Shown: positions 33,824 to 44,129, numbered from the stretch's first letter. The stretch: 64,000 nt of DNA from Erwinia sp. S63 (GCF_016625195.1 NZ_JACVUP010000003.1:248001-312000), one strand, 5' to 3'. Notes: generated from the letters alone by a model not told the origin. Numbers and translations are program-made.

Positions 33824-34678
33824 TTACAGTTTCATCAATTTCTGCAGCGACGCCGCACTCTGCTCATCATCCGGTACATACACCAGCAAACGATCACCGT
33901 TACGTGAAGCAGACCACCAGTTATTTTGGCGCAGCGTCATCTCACCCACTTCCTCGCGATAGAAACGCTTCAGGCGGTTTTCTACCTTGCCCAATTCGTA
34001 GCGCTGCCAGGTTTGCGCGAACTCATCCGAGCTATTCAGCAAACGAGCGAGAAAACTTTCCCAGTGCGGATCGCCAAGGTGTTCGCCCATCTGCCCTCGA
34101 AACATCGCCACCATTTGTGGCATCACGTCGTCCCAGTCGCTCATCGCTTTGCGCCAGGCAGGATGATTGAACGCCAGCCAGATGCAGTTACGATCTTCCA
34201 CAGCAATCCCGGCCAGATCCACATCCATCAGCGCACACCACGCGGCGTTGTAACCGAGAATATCGAAACGCGGGGTTTCGATAATCGCCGGTAACTGGAT
34301 GGCGTCCAGCATCTGCTGATTATGTGCCGCGATTTTGCAGCAGGCAGCGGCCACCCGCACCGAGGGCAACGAGTGTCCGGCAAGGGAAAACAAATGTTGG
34401 GTTTCCACATCGTTGCACTGCAATGCCGTGGCAATCGCCGTCAGGGTTTTCGGCGAGGCTTTGATATCACGCCCCTGTTCCAGCCACGTATACCAGGTCA
34501 CGCCAACATCCGCTAACTGCGCCACTTCTTCACGGCGCAGACCGGGCGTGCGGCGGTGACGCATATGTGGCAAACCCAGACGGTTAGGGTCGAGACTTTC
34601 ACGGCGCGTGCGTAAAAAAGTGCCAAGCAGTTTTCGATTGTTGTGTTCAGCCGTGACGGGGGCAGTAGCCGTGCTCAT
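33824..34678 (-). CDS. XRE-family regulator with MmyB-like ligand domain
   Basis: This 284-residue protein has an N-terminal lambda-repressor-like HTH (residues 16-80, with RRTPGLRREEVAQLADVGVT and TWYTWLEQGRDIKAS) and a C-terminal MmyB-like PAS-type domain, which binds a small ligand in Streptomyces relatives. The latter is recognised by TPRFDILGYNAAWCALM-like positions near residue 137 and WQRYELG near 220. GGAG eight bases before ATG 34678 supports the start. It is divergent from the DHA2 exporter gene across 116 bases, so it is probably its repressor. Confidence 0.85.
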   Translation of the reverse strand: MSTATAPVTAEHNNRKLLGTFLRTRRESLDPNRLGLPHMRHRRTPGLRREEVAQLADVGVTWYTWLEQGRDIKASPKTLTAIATALQCNDVETQHLFSLAGHSLPSVRVAAACCKIAAHNQQMLDAIQLPAIIETPRFDILGYNAAWCALMDVDLAGIAVEDRNCIWLAFNHPAWRKAMSDWDDVMPQMVAMFRGQMGEHLGDPHWESFLARLLNSSDEFAQTWQRYELGKVENRLKRFYREEVGEMTLRQNNWWSASRNGDRLLVYVPDDEQSAASLQKLMKL

Positions 34679-34697
34679 GAGCAGATCTCCAAACGAG

Positions 34698-34740
34698 ACG
34701 GGTAGTATTTATACCATGATAAACAAGAACTGGTACCCGT
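34698..34740. promoter_or_regulatory. Inverted repeat between the XRE regulator and exporter genes
   Basis: ACGGGTA at 34698-34704 is the reverse complement of TACCCGT at 34734-34740, and GGTA-N7-TACC lies at 34701-34715. They sit in the centre of the divergent promoter region and could be paired operator sites for the XRE protein. Confidence 0.4.
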
Positions 34741-34794
34741 TTAATAGTTAGGTGATGCTATGCCGTACTGCACTTAAAAACAAGGTTAAAACCG

Positions 34795-36204
34795 ATGCAC
34801 ACATCGCAACTTCAACGCGCGGGACTGGTGGTCCTGCTGGCAGGGCAACTGCTGCCCATGATCGATTTTTCCATTGTCAATGTGGCGCTGGATGCCATGG
34901 CGCATACTTTGCGCGCCACATCGATTGAGCTGGCGCTGATTGTCGCCGTGTATGGCATTGCTTTCGCCATCTGCCTGGCGATGGGCGGACGCCTGGGGGA
35001 TAATTATGGACGTCGTCGGGTCTTCCTGGCGGGAGTATGGATCTTCGGTATTGCATCTTTATTATGCGGCATCGCCAACAGCGTCGGTTTGTTGATGTTT
35101 GCTCGCGCATTGCAGGGCGTCGGCGCGGCTTTCATCGTGCCGCAAATCCTCGCCACCATGCATGTCACTATGAAGGGCAGGGAGCACGCACGCGCCATTG
35201 GCCTTTACGGCGGCATTGGCGGGCTGGCATTTATCATCGGCCAGGTGTTAGGCGGATTCCTGATCAAAGCGGATATTGGCGGCTACGGCTGGCGCAGCGT
35301 GTTCCTGATCAACCTGCCGATTTGCCTGTTTGTGCTGATCACGGCGCGACGTTTTGTGCCTGAAACCCACAATCATCAGCGCGTGCCGGTCGATGTCAGC
35401 GGCACCTTGCTGCTTGCAGGCGCGATTGGCTGTTTGATGCTGGCCCTGGCGCTCGGTCCGCTGCTGCACTGGTCATGGCCGTGCATTCTGCTGCTGGTGC
35501 TTTTCCCGGTGTTATTGCATCGCCTGCGTCAGAGTTCGCTGCGTCTGGAAGCAGAAGGCGGTTCGCCGTTGCTGCCCCCTTCGCTGCTGCGTCTGCCAAG
35601 CGTTCGTTTTGGTTTAACCCTGGCGGTACTGTTCTTCTCCTGCTGGAGCGGCTTTATGTTTGCGGTGGCGCTGACGCTGCAGTCGGGCATCGGTTTAACC
35701 GCGTTTGAGTCTGGCAACGCATTCATTGCACTGGGCGCTGCCTACTTTATCGGCGCGATGCGTTCGACGCGCATGGTTGAGCGTTTTGGTAAACGCACCA
35801 CGCTATTGATGGGCTGCGGTATCCAGATGGTCGGTTTGATCGCCCTGATCGCCACTTTCCAGTTTGCCTGGCCTGATGTTGGCGTCTTTACCCTGATGCC
35901 CGCCACCATCCTGATTGGCTTCGGTCAGTCGTTTATCGTCAGCACCTTCTACCGCATTGGCATGAGCGGTGTACCGCATCATCAGGCGGGCGCGGGCAGT
36001 GCGGTGTTATCCACCGTACAGCAATCGGCACTCGGTTTGGGTCCGATGCTGCTCGGAGGCGTTTTCACTCAGATTAACGTGCATGGCAATCATCTGGCGG
36101 CCATCTCCGGCACCCTGGGTGTGGAGCTGTTAATGATGGTGACACTGGTGATTTTGACCAGCCTGAACCGTCGTACTTTCCAGCCGGTGACGGCGGAAGG
36201 GTAA
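34795..36204 (+). CDS. MFS multidrug exporter, DHA2 family (EmrB/QacA-like)
   Basis: This 469-residue membrane protein shows about 14 hydrophobic segments, as expected for the DHA2 branch. MIDFSIVNVALDAM at the start is the family D-x-x-I-V-N-V-A-L motif, GRLGDNYGRRRVFLAG near residue 65 is the loop 2-3 MFS signature and GGIGGLAFIIGQVLGG near residue 140 the motif C of exporters. It would export toxic compounds with proton exchange. It has no adjacent EmrA-type adaptor. Control by the divergent XRE regulator is likely. Confidence 0.87.
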   Translation: MHTSQLQRAGLVVLLAGQLLPMIDFSIVNVALDAMAHTLRATSIELALIVAVYGIAFAICLAMGGRLGDNYGRRRVFLAGVWIFGIASLLCGIANSVGLLMFARALQGVGAAFIVPQILATMHVTMKGREHARAIGLYGGIGGLAFIIGQVLGGFLIKADIGGYGWRSVFLINLPICLFVLITARRFVPETHNHQRVPVDVSGTLLLAGAIGCLMLALALGPLLHWSWPCILLLVLFPVLLHRLRQSSLRLEAEGGSPLLPPSLLRLPSVRFGLTLAVLFFSCWSGFMFAVALTLQSGIGLTAFESGNAFIALGAAYFIGAMRSTRMVERFGKRTTLLMGCGIQMVGLIALIATFQFAWPDVGVFTLMPATILIGFGQSFIVSTFYRIGMSGVPHHQAGAGSAVLSTVQQSALGLGPMLLGGVFTQINVHGNHLAAISGTLGVELLMMVTLVILTSLNRRTFQPVTAEG

Positions 36205-36326
36205 TCCTTATGCTGTGATTTCTGCAGCGGCTTTTCAGCTTACTGTAAGGTAAGCGAAAATCCGTTGATTGCGCTGAATTTACCTTTGGCGCAGTGGTCT
36301 TTTTTCCGGAACATATCGCCGCAACT

Positions 36327-36360
36327 AACGGGCTGAACCGCGTGTTCAGCCCGTTTTTTT
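36327..36360 (+). terminator. Rho-independent terminator
   Basis: The 12-bp stem AACGGGCTGAAC / GTTCAGCCCGTT with a five-base loop is followed by seven T's. It stands 122 bases after the exporter stop and before the BamA-like gene, so the two are separate units. Confidence 0.85.
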
Positions 36361-36409
36361 GTGGTGCGGCAGAAATGCGTTGAATGGAAAAACGGCAGGC
36401 TCATAGCAG

Positions 36410-38848
36410 ATGAAAAAGATGTTAACCGGGTTACTTTTCATGGTAACCACCACAGCCTTTGGTGCAGACGATTTCACCCTCAGGGATATTCACTTTGACG
36501 GCTTGCAGCGTGTCGCACCGGGTGCGGCAATGCTGAGCATGCCGGTACGCGTGGGCGATCGCGTCTCGGATGACGATATTCGCAACACCATTCGTGCACT
36601 ATTTGCCACTGGCAACTTCGAAGATGTACAAGTGTTGCGCGATGGTGATGTGCTGCTCATTCGTGTGAAAGAACGTCCGGCCATTGCCAGCATTTCCTTC
36701 TCCGGCAACAAGGCGATCAAAGAAGATCAGCTGAAGCAAAATCTCGATGCTACCGGTGTGCGAGTCGGTGAAGCGCTGGATCGCACCACGCTCTCTGACA
36801 TTGAAAAAGGACTGGAAGATTTCTACTACAGCGCGGGCAAATACACTGCCAGCGTCAAAGCCGTGGTCACGCCGTTGCCACGCAATCGTGTCGATCTGAA
36901 GTTCGTGTTTACCGAAGGTGTCTCAGCGAAAATTCAGCAGATCAACATTGTCGGTAATCACGCCTTCTCCTCTGATGAATTAATTTCTCATTTCCAGTTA
37001 CGTGATGACGTACCGTGGTGGAATTTAATTGCAGATCAGAAATACCAGAAACAAAAACTGTCCGGCGATTTAGAAACGCTGCGTAGCTATTATCTCGATC
37101 GCGGCTTCGCACGCTTTAATATTGACTCAACGCAAGTGAGTTTGACGCCCGATAAGAAAAGTATTTATCTGACGGTCAATATTCATGAAGGAGATGTTTA
37201 CCATATTTCCGATGTCATCCTGAACGGTGATATGGCGGGACACTCTGCCGAAATTGAGAAGCTGGCACATATACCGTCTGGGGCTTTGTACAGCGGTGCC
37301 AAAATTACCGAGAACGAAGGTGCGATCAAGGCGCTGCTTGGTCGCTACGGTTATGCTTTCCCGCAGGTCAGTTCTCAGCCTGAAATTAACGATGCAGACA
37401 AAACCGTTAAGCTGCACGTCAATGTGGAAGCGGGGCATCGTTTCTACGTTCGCCAGGTGAAGTTCAGCGGCAATGACACCTCAAAGGATTCGGTGCTGCG
37501 CCGTGAGATGCGTCAGATGGAAGGCGCGTGGCTGGCCAGCGATGCGGTCGATCAAGGCAAGGCTCGCTTGAATCGTACCGGCTATTTCGAAAGCGTGGAT
37601 GTCGATACTCAACGCGTTCCAGGCAGCCCCGATCAGGTCGATGTGGTGTACAAGGTGAAAGAACGCAACACCGGTACCTTCAACGTGGGCCTCGGATACG
37701 GCACCGACAGCGGCATCAGTTATCAACTCGGCGTCAGCCAGGATAACTGGATGGGTACCGGCAATACCGTCAGTTTTAGCGGTACCAAAAACAGTTATCA
37801 GACTTATGTTGAGATTGCCGCCACCAATCCATACTTCACCGTGGATGGCGTGAGCCTTGGCGGCAAGCTGTTCTACAACGACTACAGCGCCGAAGATAAT
37901 GACCTGTCTGAATATACGCTGAAGAGTTTTGGTGCCAGCAGCACATTAAGCTTCCCGATCAGCGAAAACAGTAATCTGAGTTCAGGACTGGATTATAGCT
38001 ACAACCGCGTCAGTAATATGGCACCGCAGGTCTCGATGTGGCGCTATCTGGGATCGCAGGGCATCCATCCGAAAGTGATCACCACCAATGAAGATGATGA
38101 TGACGATTACGCCACCAGCGATGAGAAGTTTGTCGCCAATGACTTCTTCTGGAACATTGGCTGGAATTACAACTCGTTAGACCGTGGCTTCTTCCCAACT
38201 TCGGGGGTTTCCGCTGGCTTTAATACCAAAGTGACGATCCCCGGATCAACCAACAGCTATTACAAAAGTACGCTGAGTGCCAACGCTTACTTACCGCTGA
38301 GTAATGACCATCGTTGGGTGCTGATGGGCCGCACTAAAGCCGGCTATGCGGATGGATTCGGTGGTAAAGAAGTGCCGTTCTATGACAACTTCTATGCCGG
38401 TGGATCCAGCTCCGTGCGTGGTTTCTCGTCCAATACCATCGGTCCGAAAGCGGCCTATTACAGCTGTGCTGGCAGTGAAAGCAGCTACGGTAATTGCGCG
38501 GTGTCTAAATCAGATGATGCAGTAGGCGGTAACGCCATGGCAGTGGCGAGCGCGGAATTAATTGTTCCAACGCCATTTGTCAGCGATCGCTATGCAGATT
38601 CACTGCGTACTTCATTCTTTGTCGATGCCGGTACCGTGTGGGATACCAAATGGGAAAATACCGCGGCAACGCGCGCGGCAGGTATTCCGGATTATGGTGA
38701 TCCGAGTGAAATCCGTGTTTCCAGCGGTCTGGCACTGCAATGGCAATCGCCGCTTGGTCCGCTGGTGTTCTCTTATGCCTTGCCGATAAAGAAATATGAA
38801 GGTGATAAGTCCGAGCAGTTCCAGTTTAATATCGGGAAAACCTGGTAG
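36410..38848 (+). CDS. BamA paralogue (Omp85 outer-membrane assembly factor)
   Basis: This 812-residue protein has a signal peptide ([19 protein letters not shown]), five POTRA domains (roughly residues 20-420) and a 16-stranded beta-barrel. The POTRA signatures [14 protein letters not shown] and [14 protein letters not shown], the barrel entry [20 protein letters not shown], the loop-6 VRGF at about residue 670 and the final FNIGKTW are all BamA-like, so it is full-length and apparently functional. Its neighbours are an exporter and a sugar ABC operon, not rseP, skp or lpxD as for true bamA, so it is a second copy. In Klebsiella a BamA paralogue called BamK can substitute partly for BamA; this gene may be its counterpart. 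Acidic insertion EDDDDDY near residue 565 is notable. Confidence 0.93.
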   Translation: MKKMLTGLLFMVTTTAFGADDFTLRDIHFDGLQRVAPGAAMLSMPVRVGDRVSDDDIRNTIRALFATGNFEDVQVLRDGDVLLIRVKERPAIASISFSGNKAIKEDQLKQNLDATGVRVGEALDRTTLSDIEKGLEDFYYSAGKYTASVKAVVTPLPRNRVDLKFVFTEGVSAKIQQINIVGNHAFSSDELISHFQLRDDVPWWNLIADQKYQKQKLSGDLETLRSYYLDRGFARFNIDSTQVSLTPDKKSIYLTVNIHEGDVYHISDVILNGDMAGHSAEIEKLAHIPSGALYSGAKITENEGAIKALLGRYGYAFPQVSSQPEINDADKTVKLHVNVEAGHRFYVRQVKFSGNDTSKDSVLRREMRQMEGAWLASDAVDQGKARLNRTGYFESVDVDTQRVPGSPDQVDVVYKVKERNTGTFNVGLGYGTDSGISYQLGVSQDNWMGTGNTVSFSGTKNSYQTYVEIAATNPYFTVDGVSLGGKLFYNDYSAEDNDLSEYTLKSFGASSTLSFPISENSNLSSGLDYSYNRVSNMAPQVSMWRYLGSQGIHPKVITTNEDDDDDYATSDEKFVANDFFWNIGWNYNSLDRGFFPTSGVSAGFNTKVTIPGSTNSYYKSTLSANAYLPLSNDHRWVLMGRTKAGYADGFGGKEVPFYDNFYAGGSSSVRGFSSNTIGPKAAYYSCAGSESSYGNCAVSKSDDAVGGNAMAVASAELIVPTPFVSDRYADSLRTSFFVDAGTVWDTKWENTAATRAAGIPDYGDPSEIRVSSGLALQWQSPLGPLVFSYALPIKKYEGDKSEQFQFNIGKTW

Positions 38849-39006
38849 CGGTTATTTCTTTGTTAAAGAACGAAGTAAGATTTACGTTATCTTTAAACAG
38901 AGAGAACAGAATAAAAAAGCCGTTTGCGTAAAATAGTCAGGGTACGGTGCTTAAGGAATGAGTGCCTGCCACCATCGTTGTTATGCATTTTCTGTCAATA
39001 TATTTC

Positions 39007-39031
39007 GCCACCCATTTGGGTGGCATTTTTA
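39007..39031 (+). terminator. Rho-independent terminator of the BamA-like gene
   Basis: GCCACCCA and TGGGTGGC form a perfect 8-bp stem with a two-base loop, followed by A and five T's. It lies between the BamA-like gene and the convergent ABC operon end. Confidence 0.75.
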
Positions 39032-39037
39032 TATTAA

Positions 39038-40120
39038 TTAACCTTCGCTCAAACGTAATCCGGTTTCCGCATCAAACAGATGAATCTTTTCGACATTTAA
39101 CCCAAGACGAATCTGATCGCCAGTCACCGCGGCATGACGCCCGGCAATCTGCATATGCATGGCGTGGCCGTGCCATTCAAGATGCAACAACGTCGACTCA
39201 CCAGTGATTTCAACCACTTTTACCGTAGCTTGTGCACGAGTATCGGCCTCGATCAAATCGTGCGGACGCACGCCCAGCGTCACCTTAGCACCTTCGCGAT
39301 CGCGTGCCGCCGCTTGCCAGCGTAAAGGCAGCGGTTGCCACAAATCCTGGCACTGCACGCCGGGAATGCCCTCACGCGTAATCAATTGCGCGGGTAGCAG
39401 GTTCATCGGCGGCGAACCGATAAATCGCGCCACGAAGGTATCTGCCGGACGATCGTAGATCGCCAGCGGAGCACCCTGCTGCACAATACGTCCCTCTTTC
39501 ATCACCACAATCTGATCGGCCAGCGTCATGGCTTCCACCTGATCGTGCGTCACGTACACCATGGTGGTTTTGAAGCGCTGGTGCAGCGATTTGATCTCGG
39601 CACGCAACTCCATTCTCAACTGCGCATCGAGGTTGGACAACGGCTCATCAAACAGAAACACCTGCGGATTGCGCACCATCGCGCGGCCCATCGCTACACG
39701 CTGGCGTTGCCCGCCGGATAACGCACGCGGGTAGCGCCCCAGCAACTTATCAATGCCGAGAATGCCGGCGATGCGCTCGATTTTGCTCTGTTGCTCTTCG
39801 CGCTTCACTTTCTTCACCTGCATGTGAAACGCAAGGTTCTCCGCCACCGTCAGATGCGGATAAAGCGCATAGCTTTGAAACACCATGGCGATATCACGAT
39901 CGGCGGGATCGCGATCGTTGATTGCCACTTTATCCATCATGATTGCGCCATCCGACAGGCTCTCCAGCCCGGCGAGCAGGCGTAGCAATGTCGATTTTCC
40001 ACAACCGGAAGGGCCGACCAGCACGGTAAAACTGCCGTCGGGAATGGTGAGGTCGAGCGGATGCAGAACCGATTGTTTGCCGTAGCGCTTAGCCACTTTT
40101 ACGAGTTCAACACTGGCCAT
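39038..40120 (-). CDS. Carbohydrate ABC importer, MalK/UgpC-type ATPase
   Basis: This 360-residue protein powers the sugar importer encoded upstream. Walker A GPSGCGKST is at residues 36-44, the ABC signature LSGGQ at 134-138 and Walker B FLFDEP at about 155-160, with THDQ as the switch-loop His. The C-terminal third (from about residue 240) has the extra beta-rich TOBE/MalK domain that contacts regulators. It starts three bases after the kinase gene, so it is last in the operon of binding protein, two permeases, kinase and ATPase. Confidence 0.92.
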   Translation of the reverse strand: MASVELVKVAKRYGKQSVLHPLDLTIPDGSFTVLVGPSGCGKSTLLRLLAGLESLSDGAIMMDKVAINDRDPADRDIAMVFQSYALYPHLTVAENLAFHMQVKKVKREEQQSKIERIAGILGIDKLLGRYPRALSGGQRQRVAMGRAMVRNPQVFLFDEPLSNLDAQLRMELRAEIKSLHQRFKTTMVYVTHDQVEAMTLADQIVVMKEGRIVQQGAPLAIYDRPADTFVARFIGSPPMNLLPAQLITREGIPGVQCQDLWQPLPLRWQAAARDREGAKVTLGVRPHDLIEADTRAQATVKVVEITGESTLLHLEWHGHAMHMQIAGRHAAVTGDQIRLGLNVEKIHLFDAETGLRLSEG

Positions 40121-40123
40121 GAT

Positions 40124-41077
40124 TTAGCGCTCCTGTGCGGAAAGTTGCAGTTGATGCCAGTCGGGATAGCGACGCGGCAGGGTACTGATTGCCAGTGAAG
40201 CCACCGCGATGCCCCATTGCAACGCGGTGGTGATATCTTGCTGATGCAGCAGCGCAGTGAGAAAACCGGCGTTGAAGCTGTCGCCTGCGCCAATGGTATC
40301 CACCACGGTGACGGGCTTAGCGGGTTGAGTGAGGTGCTGATGTGATTGCCAGCAACCTGCGCCTTGTGCACCGCATTTGACCACGCAACCGCCGCGGCCG
40401 CTGAGTCGTTGTGCGAGTTGGGTGGCGGCCACGTTGAGATCCTCCGCGTCCATCAGGCCCAGCGTTTCGACTTCATTGAGCAGCAGCCAGTCACACAGCG
40501 GCAACCACTGCGCCATCTGCTGGCGAACCTCTTCGGTCCAACCCTGCGGCGGCCAGCCGGTATCCACGGCGATGATAAACCCGCGCTGCTGTAACTCACT
40601 CAGTAACAGCGGGTATTCGTTGTACAGATGCAGGCACAAGAAGGTGCCACACAGCAGTACGATATCGCCTTCACTGGCACGTAGCGGCAGTTGATTCAGC
40701 ACATCTTCGGCGGTGAGCCGCACGATGTGGCCGAGATTACTGAGGAAGGATCGCTCGTGATCGGAGTGCGTTACGCCGACGGTCAGTGAGGTTTCACAGT
40801 GATAGCGCGTCCAGTGGGCGACGCTGTGCGGGAAATAACTGCCCAGCCAGGCGCTCAGGCCATCATCACCCTGATTAGCCACCGCACGATGACGCACCTG
40901 CATCGCTTCCAGCGCTAGCGCACAGTTGCCCGCCGATCCGCCCGGGCGCAATTCGCTGTGATTCATCATCACTTCGGTGCCACGCTGCGGCCAGTGGTCG
41001 AGGGTGCCCATAATCAAATCGACGTTAATATTGCCGACCACATACAGTGTGGCGGTAGAGTCCATGTTCATCTTCAT
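40124..41077 (-). CDS. PfkB-family carbohydrate kinase
   Basis: This 317-residue protein phosphorylates a sugar or nucleoside with ATP. The N-terminal GNINVDLIMG and glycine motif RPGGSAGNCALAL near residue 45, and the C-terminal PfkB signature DTIGAGDSFNAGF near residue 260, with Asp as catalytic base, are intact. The gene overlaps the permease stop as ATGA and lies in a sugar import operon, so the imported sugar is likely phosphorylated here after uptake. The substrate cannot be named; ribokinase, fructokinase and 2-keto-3-deoxygluconate kinase types are all possible. Confidence 0.88.
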   Translation of the reverse strand: MKMNMDSTATLYVVGNINVDLIMGTLDHWPQRGTEVMMNHSELRPGGSAGNCALALEAMQVRHRAVANQGDDGLSAWLGSYFPHSVAHWTRYHCETSLTVGVTHSDHERSFLSNLGHIVRLTAEDVLNQLPLRASEGDIVLLCGTFLCLHLYNEYPLLLSELQQRGFIIAVDTGWPPQGWTEEVRQQMAQWLPLCDWLLLNEVETLGLMDAEDLNVAATQLAQRLSGRGGCVVKCGAQGAGCWQSHQHLTQPAKPVTVVDTIGAGDSFNAGFLTALLHQQDITTALQWGIAVASLAISTLPRRYPDWHQLQLSAQER

Positions 41078-41913
41078 CCTTTGCTCCCGCCACTGGCGAG
41101 GCCACTGACCAGCGTTTTCTGCAGCCAGATTGCAATAAACAGCGGTGGCACGGATGCCAGAATCCCGACTGCTGCAATCAAACCATCATCGGTGGCGCGT
41201 CCGGCGGTAAAGCCCGCAATCGTCACTGGCAAGGTTTGTGCTGCGATGTTGCTGGTGAACAACAGCGCATAGAAGAACTCATCCCACGCCAGCAGCCAGC
41301 CAAACAGCGCCGCTGCACCCAGCACTGGTTTTGCCAACGGCAGGGTAATACGCAGCAGTACCTGCCAGACACGCAAACCATCCAGCCGCGCCGCTTGCTC
41401 AATATCCTGTGGTAAAGCATCGAACTGGTTCTTCAGCATCCACGTCAGAAACGGCAGGATTAGCGAACAGTAGACGATGATCAGACCGGGACGGGTATTC
41501 AACAGATCAAACTGTTGCAGCAGGAAGTAGAGCGGCAGCACAAACGCCACCGGCGGCACCATATAGATGGCGAGTGAGGCAAACAGCCAGCCATCGCGAC
41601 CACGATAGCGAGAGAAGCTGAACGCCGCCGGAATGGCCAGCAGCAGGCAGATAATGGTCGCCCCAGTAGCCACCAACAGGCTGTTTCCTAGCGCATGCAG
41701 GAACAGCGTGCCGGGCTGGCCGGGTTCCAGTGAAATCAAACGGCTGTAGCGGCTGAAATCCCACTGGCGCGGTAACCATTCCAGCGGAACACGCGTGAGA
41801 TCGCTGGTGGCGCTAACGCTCATCAGAAACAGCCAGCCCATCGGCGCGAGTACTGAAATTGCCACCAATAACGCGGCGGCATATTTGGCCGTGCTGCGTA
41901 ATTTAGCCTTCAT
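41074..41913 (-). CDS. Carbohydrate ABC importer permease (MalG type)
   Basis: This 279-residue inner-membrane protein has about six hydrophobic segments and the EAA loop QAARLDGLRVWQVLLRITLPLAKP near residue 190, which contacts the ATPase. It is the second permease of the pair, overlapping the first by 11 bases at its start and the kinase by four at its end. Confidence 0.9.
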   Translation of the reverse strand: MKAKLRSTAKYAAALLVAISVLAPMGWLFLMSVSATSDLTRVPLEWLPRQWDFSRYSRLISLEPGQPGTLFLHALGNSLLVATGATIICLLLAIPAAFSFSRYRGRDGWLFASLAIYMVPPVAFVLPLYFLLQQFDLLNTRPGLIIVYCSLILPFLTWMLKNQFDALPQDIEQAARLDGLRVWQVLLRITLPLAKPVLGAAALFGWLLAWDEFFYALLFTSNIAAQTLPVTIAGFTAGRATDDGLIAAVGILASVPPLFIAIWLQKTLVSGLASGGSKG

Positions 41914-42811
41914 ACGCGCTCCCTTTGCGGCGCTGACGCCACAATAACAACATGTAAAGCGTGATCAGCACGGCGCACAGCAGCGTCATCAGCATGGCGT
42001 AAGCCGCGCCGCTGCCCGCACGCAGGTAACTGAACGACTCCTGATAGACGTAGAAACTTAACGTTTTGGTGCTATCAACCGGGCCACCGCGCGTCATCAC
42101 ATAGATGATGTCGAAAATCTTGAAGGCATCGATGGTACGCAACACCAGCGCCACGCTCAGTGGGCCAACAATCGCCGGGAAGGTAATCGCACGGAAGCGT
42201 CGCCAGGCGGATGCGCCATCCAGACGTGCTGCTTCAAACAGATCGTCAGGGATGGATTGCAATGCAGCCAGCACCAGCAGGGTCACCAGCGGATAGTTTT
42301 TCCAGATATCGGCAAACATCACCGCGTTGAGCGCCGAATCAGGCGAACCCAACCAACTGCGATAACTATCAATAATGCCGAGCTGGGTAAGCAGCGCATT
42401 AATGCTGCCGTAATCTGGGTTGAAGTTGAGGCGCCACATCATGGCGTTGACGATGGTCGGCAGCGCCCACGGCAGTATCACCAGCACGCGCAAAATATTG
42501 CGTCCGGCAAATTTCTGATTCAGTAACAATGCCACCAGCACGCCAATCACACCTTCAAACGCCACCGAGACCACGGTGAAGTAGAGCGTGCGCCACAGCG
42601 AGCTTAGGAAATCGGGATCGGTGATGGCGAACAGATAGTTCTCCACTCCTACCCAAGCCGGTGATTGACCGCTGCCAATTAAGGCGGCATCGGTGAAACT
42701 CAGCCAGATAGTGCGTAACAGCGGCCAGGCGGTGAGCAACAGCATCACCAGCAACATGGGTGCTAACAGCACCCATGCCTGCCGTTGTTCGCGTTGACGC
42801 AAACTCAGCAT
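41903..42811 (-). CDS. Carbohydrate ABC importer permease (MalF type)
   Basis: This 302-residue membrane protein has six or more hydrophobic segments and the EAA loop DLFEAARLDGASAWRRFRAI near residue 200. It forms the channel with the MalG-type partner encoded immediately downstream. Its start follows the binding-protein stop by nine bases. Confidence 0.9.
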   Translation of the reverse strand: MLSLRQREQRQAWVLLAPMLLVMLLLTAWPLLRTIWLSFTDAALIGSGQSPAWVGVENYLFAITDPDFLSSLWRTLYFTVVSVAFEGVIGVLVALLLNQKFAGRNILRVLVILPWALPTIVNAMMWRLNFNPDYGSINALLTQLGIIDSYRSWLGSPDSALNAVMFADIWKNYPLVTLLVLAALQSIPDDLFEAARLDGASAWRRFRAITFPAIVGPLSVALVLRTIDAFKIFDIIYVMTRGGPVDSTKTLSFYVYQESFSYLRAGSGAAYAMLMTLLCAVLITLYMLLLWRQRRKGSAYEG

Positions 42812-42820
42812 GCTGACCCC

Positions 42821-44068
42821 TTAACGTAAACGCGCAGCACTTTTATCAACCGTCTGCATGGCCGCGTCTGGCGTGGCGCTGCCCACCAGCACTTGCTGCA
42901 GTTGCTGCTGCAAGGTGTTAGAGAGACGGGAATAGTCGGCGGTCTCCGGACGCGACAGCATCACATTCAGTGATTTGTCAGCCGCCGCGATCAGGCTCTC
43001 CTGGTTCTTCAGTACCGCTGGATCCTGATAAGAGCTTTTCCAGATCGGCAGGCTCAGGGTGGCGTACTTGTTCTGTACCGGTTGCGAGGTCATATAGCTG
43101 ATGTATTGCCACGCCTGGTCACCGTGGGTGCTACCTTTGGCAATGCCAAGACCCATCGAACCGTTCACTGCACCAAATTTACCCGGCGCATCACCCGGCG
43201 CCGGGACGATCCCGACCTGGCCGGCCACTTTGCTCTGTTTCGGATCGTTGGCCATGTTGTACATGTAGGTCCAGTTCAGCGCGAAGGCGGCATCACCGTT
43301 GGAGAAGGCCTTACGCACATCCTCTTCCAGATATTCGCGTGAGGCTGGGTTGCTCAGCCCCTCATCCAGCGAACTCTTCATCAGCTTGACAGCCTGCAAA
43401 GAGGCCGGGCTGGAGAAATCGAGCTTGCCGTTGTTATAGAATTTGCCGCCAAAGCCAGATACTAACGTGGTGTAATCACACACCAGCGCTTCCGCTTGCG
43501 ACCAGCTCCACACCAGTGGATATTTGACGATGTTTTTCTGCTTGATGATGCGCGCATCATCAATCACCTGCTGCCAGGTTTGCGGCGGGGTGGTGATTCC
43601 GGCTTTCTCCAGCATCGCTTTGTTGTAATAGAGGTATTTGGTATCCAGGATCCACGGCATGCCAAGGGTTTTGCCGTCGTAGACCACGGTGTTCATCGCA
43701 CCAGGGAAGATCTTCTCTTTTTCGTCTGCGGCGATACGGCTGCTGACGTCCTGCAGCAGATCAAACCTGGTGAATTCCGCAGGCCAGATGGCATCGAACA
43801 GCACCACGTCATAACCGTTACCGCCTGCGCCACGCGCCGCGACAATTTTGTCGTGCAGCGCTTCGTACGGCACAAACTCCAGATTCACCTGCACATCCGG
43901 ATGCGCTTTCTGGAACTCCTGCGTCATGGCGCGAATATCATTTTCGCTGTAAGCCGCCTGAGTCATAAACAGCGCATTGAGGGTGGTTGCGGCTGCCGCA
44001 TTACCGGCGCTGGCTAACATCACCGCGATGGCACAGCCTTTCAATGTGGTTGAGAACCGGATTTTCAT
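42821..44068 (-). CDS. Extracellular sugar-binding protein, family 1
   Basis: This 415-residue protein has a signal peptide (MKIRFSTTLKGCAIAVMLASAGNAAA) and the family-1 binding-protein fold (YSENDIRAMTQEFQKAHPDV, DVVLFDAIWPAEF, GMPWILDTKYLYYN and AFALNWTYMYN). It delivers a sugar or sugar derivative to the permeases encoded downstream. The NTKYLYY motif resembles trehalose/maltose and inositol-type binders but does not settle the substrate. A 10+10 bp palindrome precedes it and a ROK regulator is divergent. Confidence 0.9.
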   Translation of the reverse strand: MKIRFSTTLKGCAIAVMLASAGNAAAATTLNALFMTQAAYSENDIRAMTQEFQKAHPDVQVNLEFVPYEALHDKIVAARGAGGNGYDVVLFDAIWPAEFTRFDLLQDVSSRIAADEKEKIFPGAMNTVVYDGKTLGMPWILDTKYLYYNKAMLEKAGITTPPQTWQQVIDDARIIKQKNIVKYPLVWSWSQAEALVCDYTTLVSGFGGKFYNNGKLDFSSPASLQAVKLMKSSLDEGLSNPASREYLEEDVRKAFSNGDAAFALNWTYMYNMANDPKQSKVAGQVGIVPAPGDAPGKFGAVNGSMGLGIAKGSTHGDQAWQYISYMTSQPVQNKYATLSLPIWKSSYQDPAVLKNQESLIAAADKSLNVMLSRPETADYSRLSNTLQQQLQQVLVGSATPDAAMQTVDKSAARLR

Positions 44069-44104
44069 AACTTTTTCCGCCTTGATGCGAGAAGAGGGTG
44101 TTTA

Positions 44105-44129
44105 ATTAAATCAATTTGATTGATTTAAT
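44105..44129. promoter_or_regulatory. Palindromic operator between the sugar ABC operon and the ROK regulator
   Basis: ATTAAATCAA and TTGATTTAAT (44105-44114 and 44120-44129) are perfect reverse complements around TTTGA, 36 bases upstream of the binding-protein start. AT-rich inverted repeats of this kind are typical ROK repressor sites. Confidence 0.65.
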
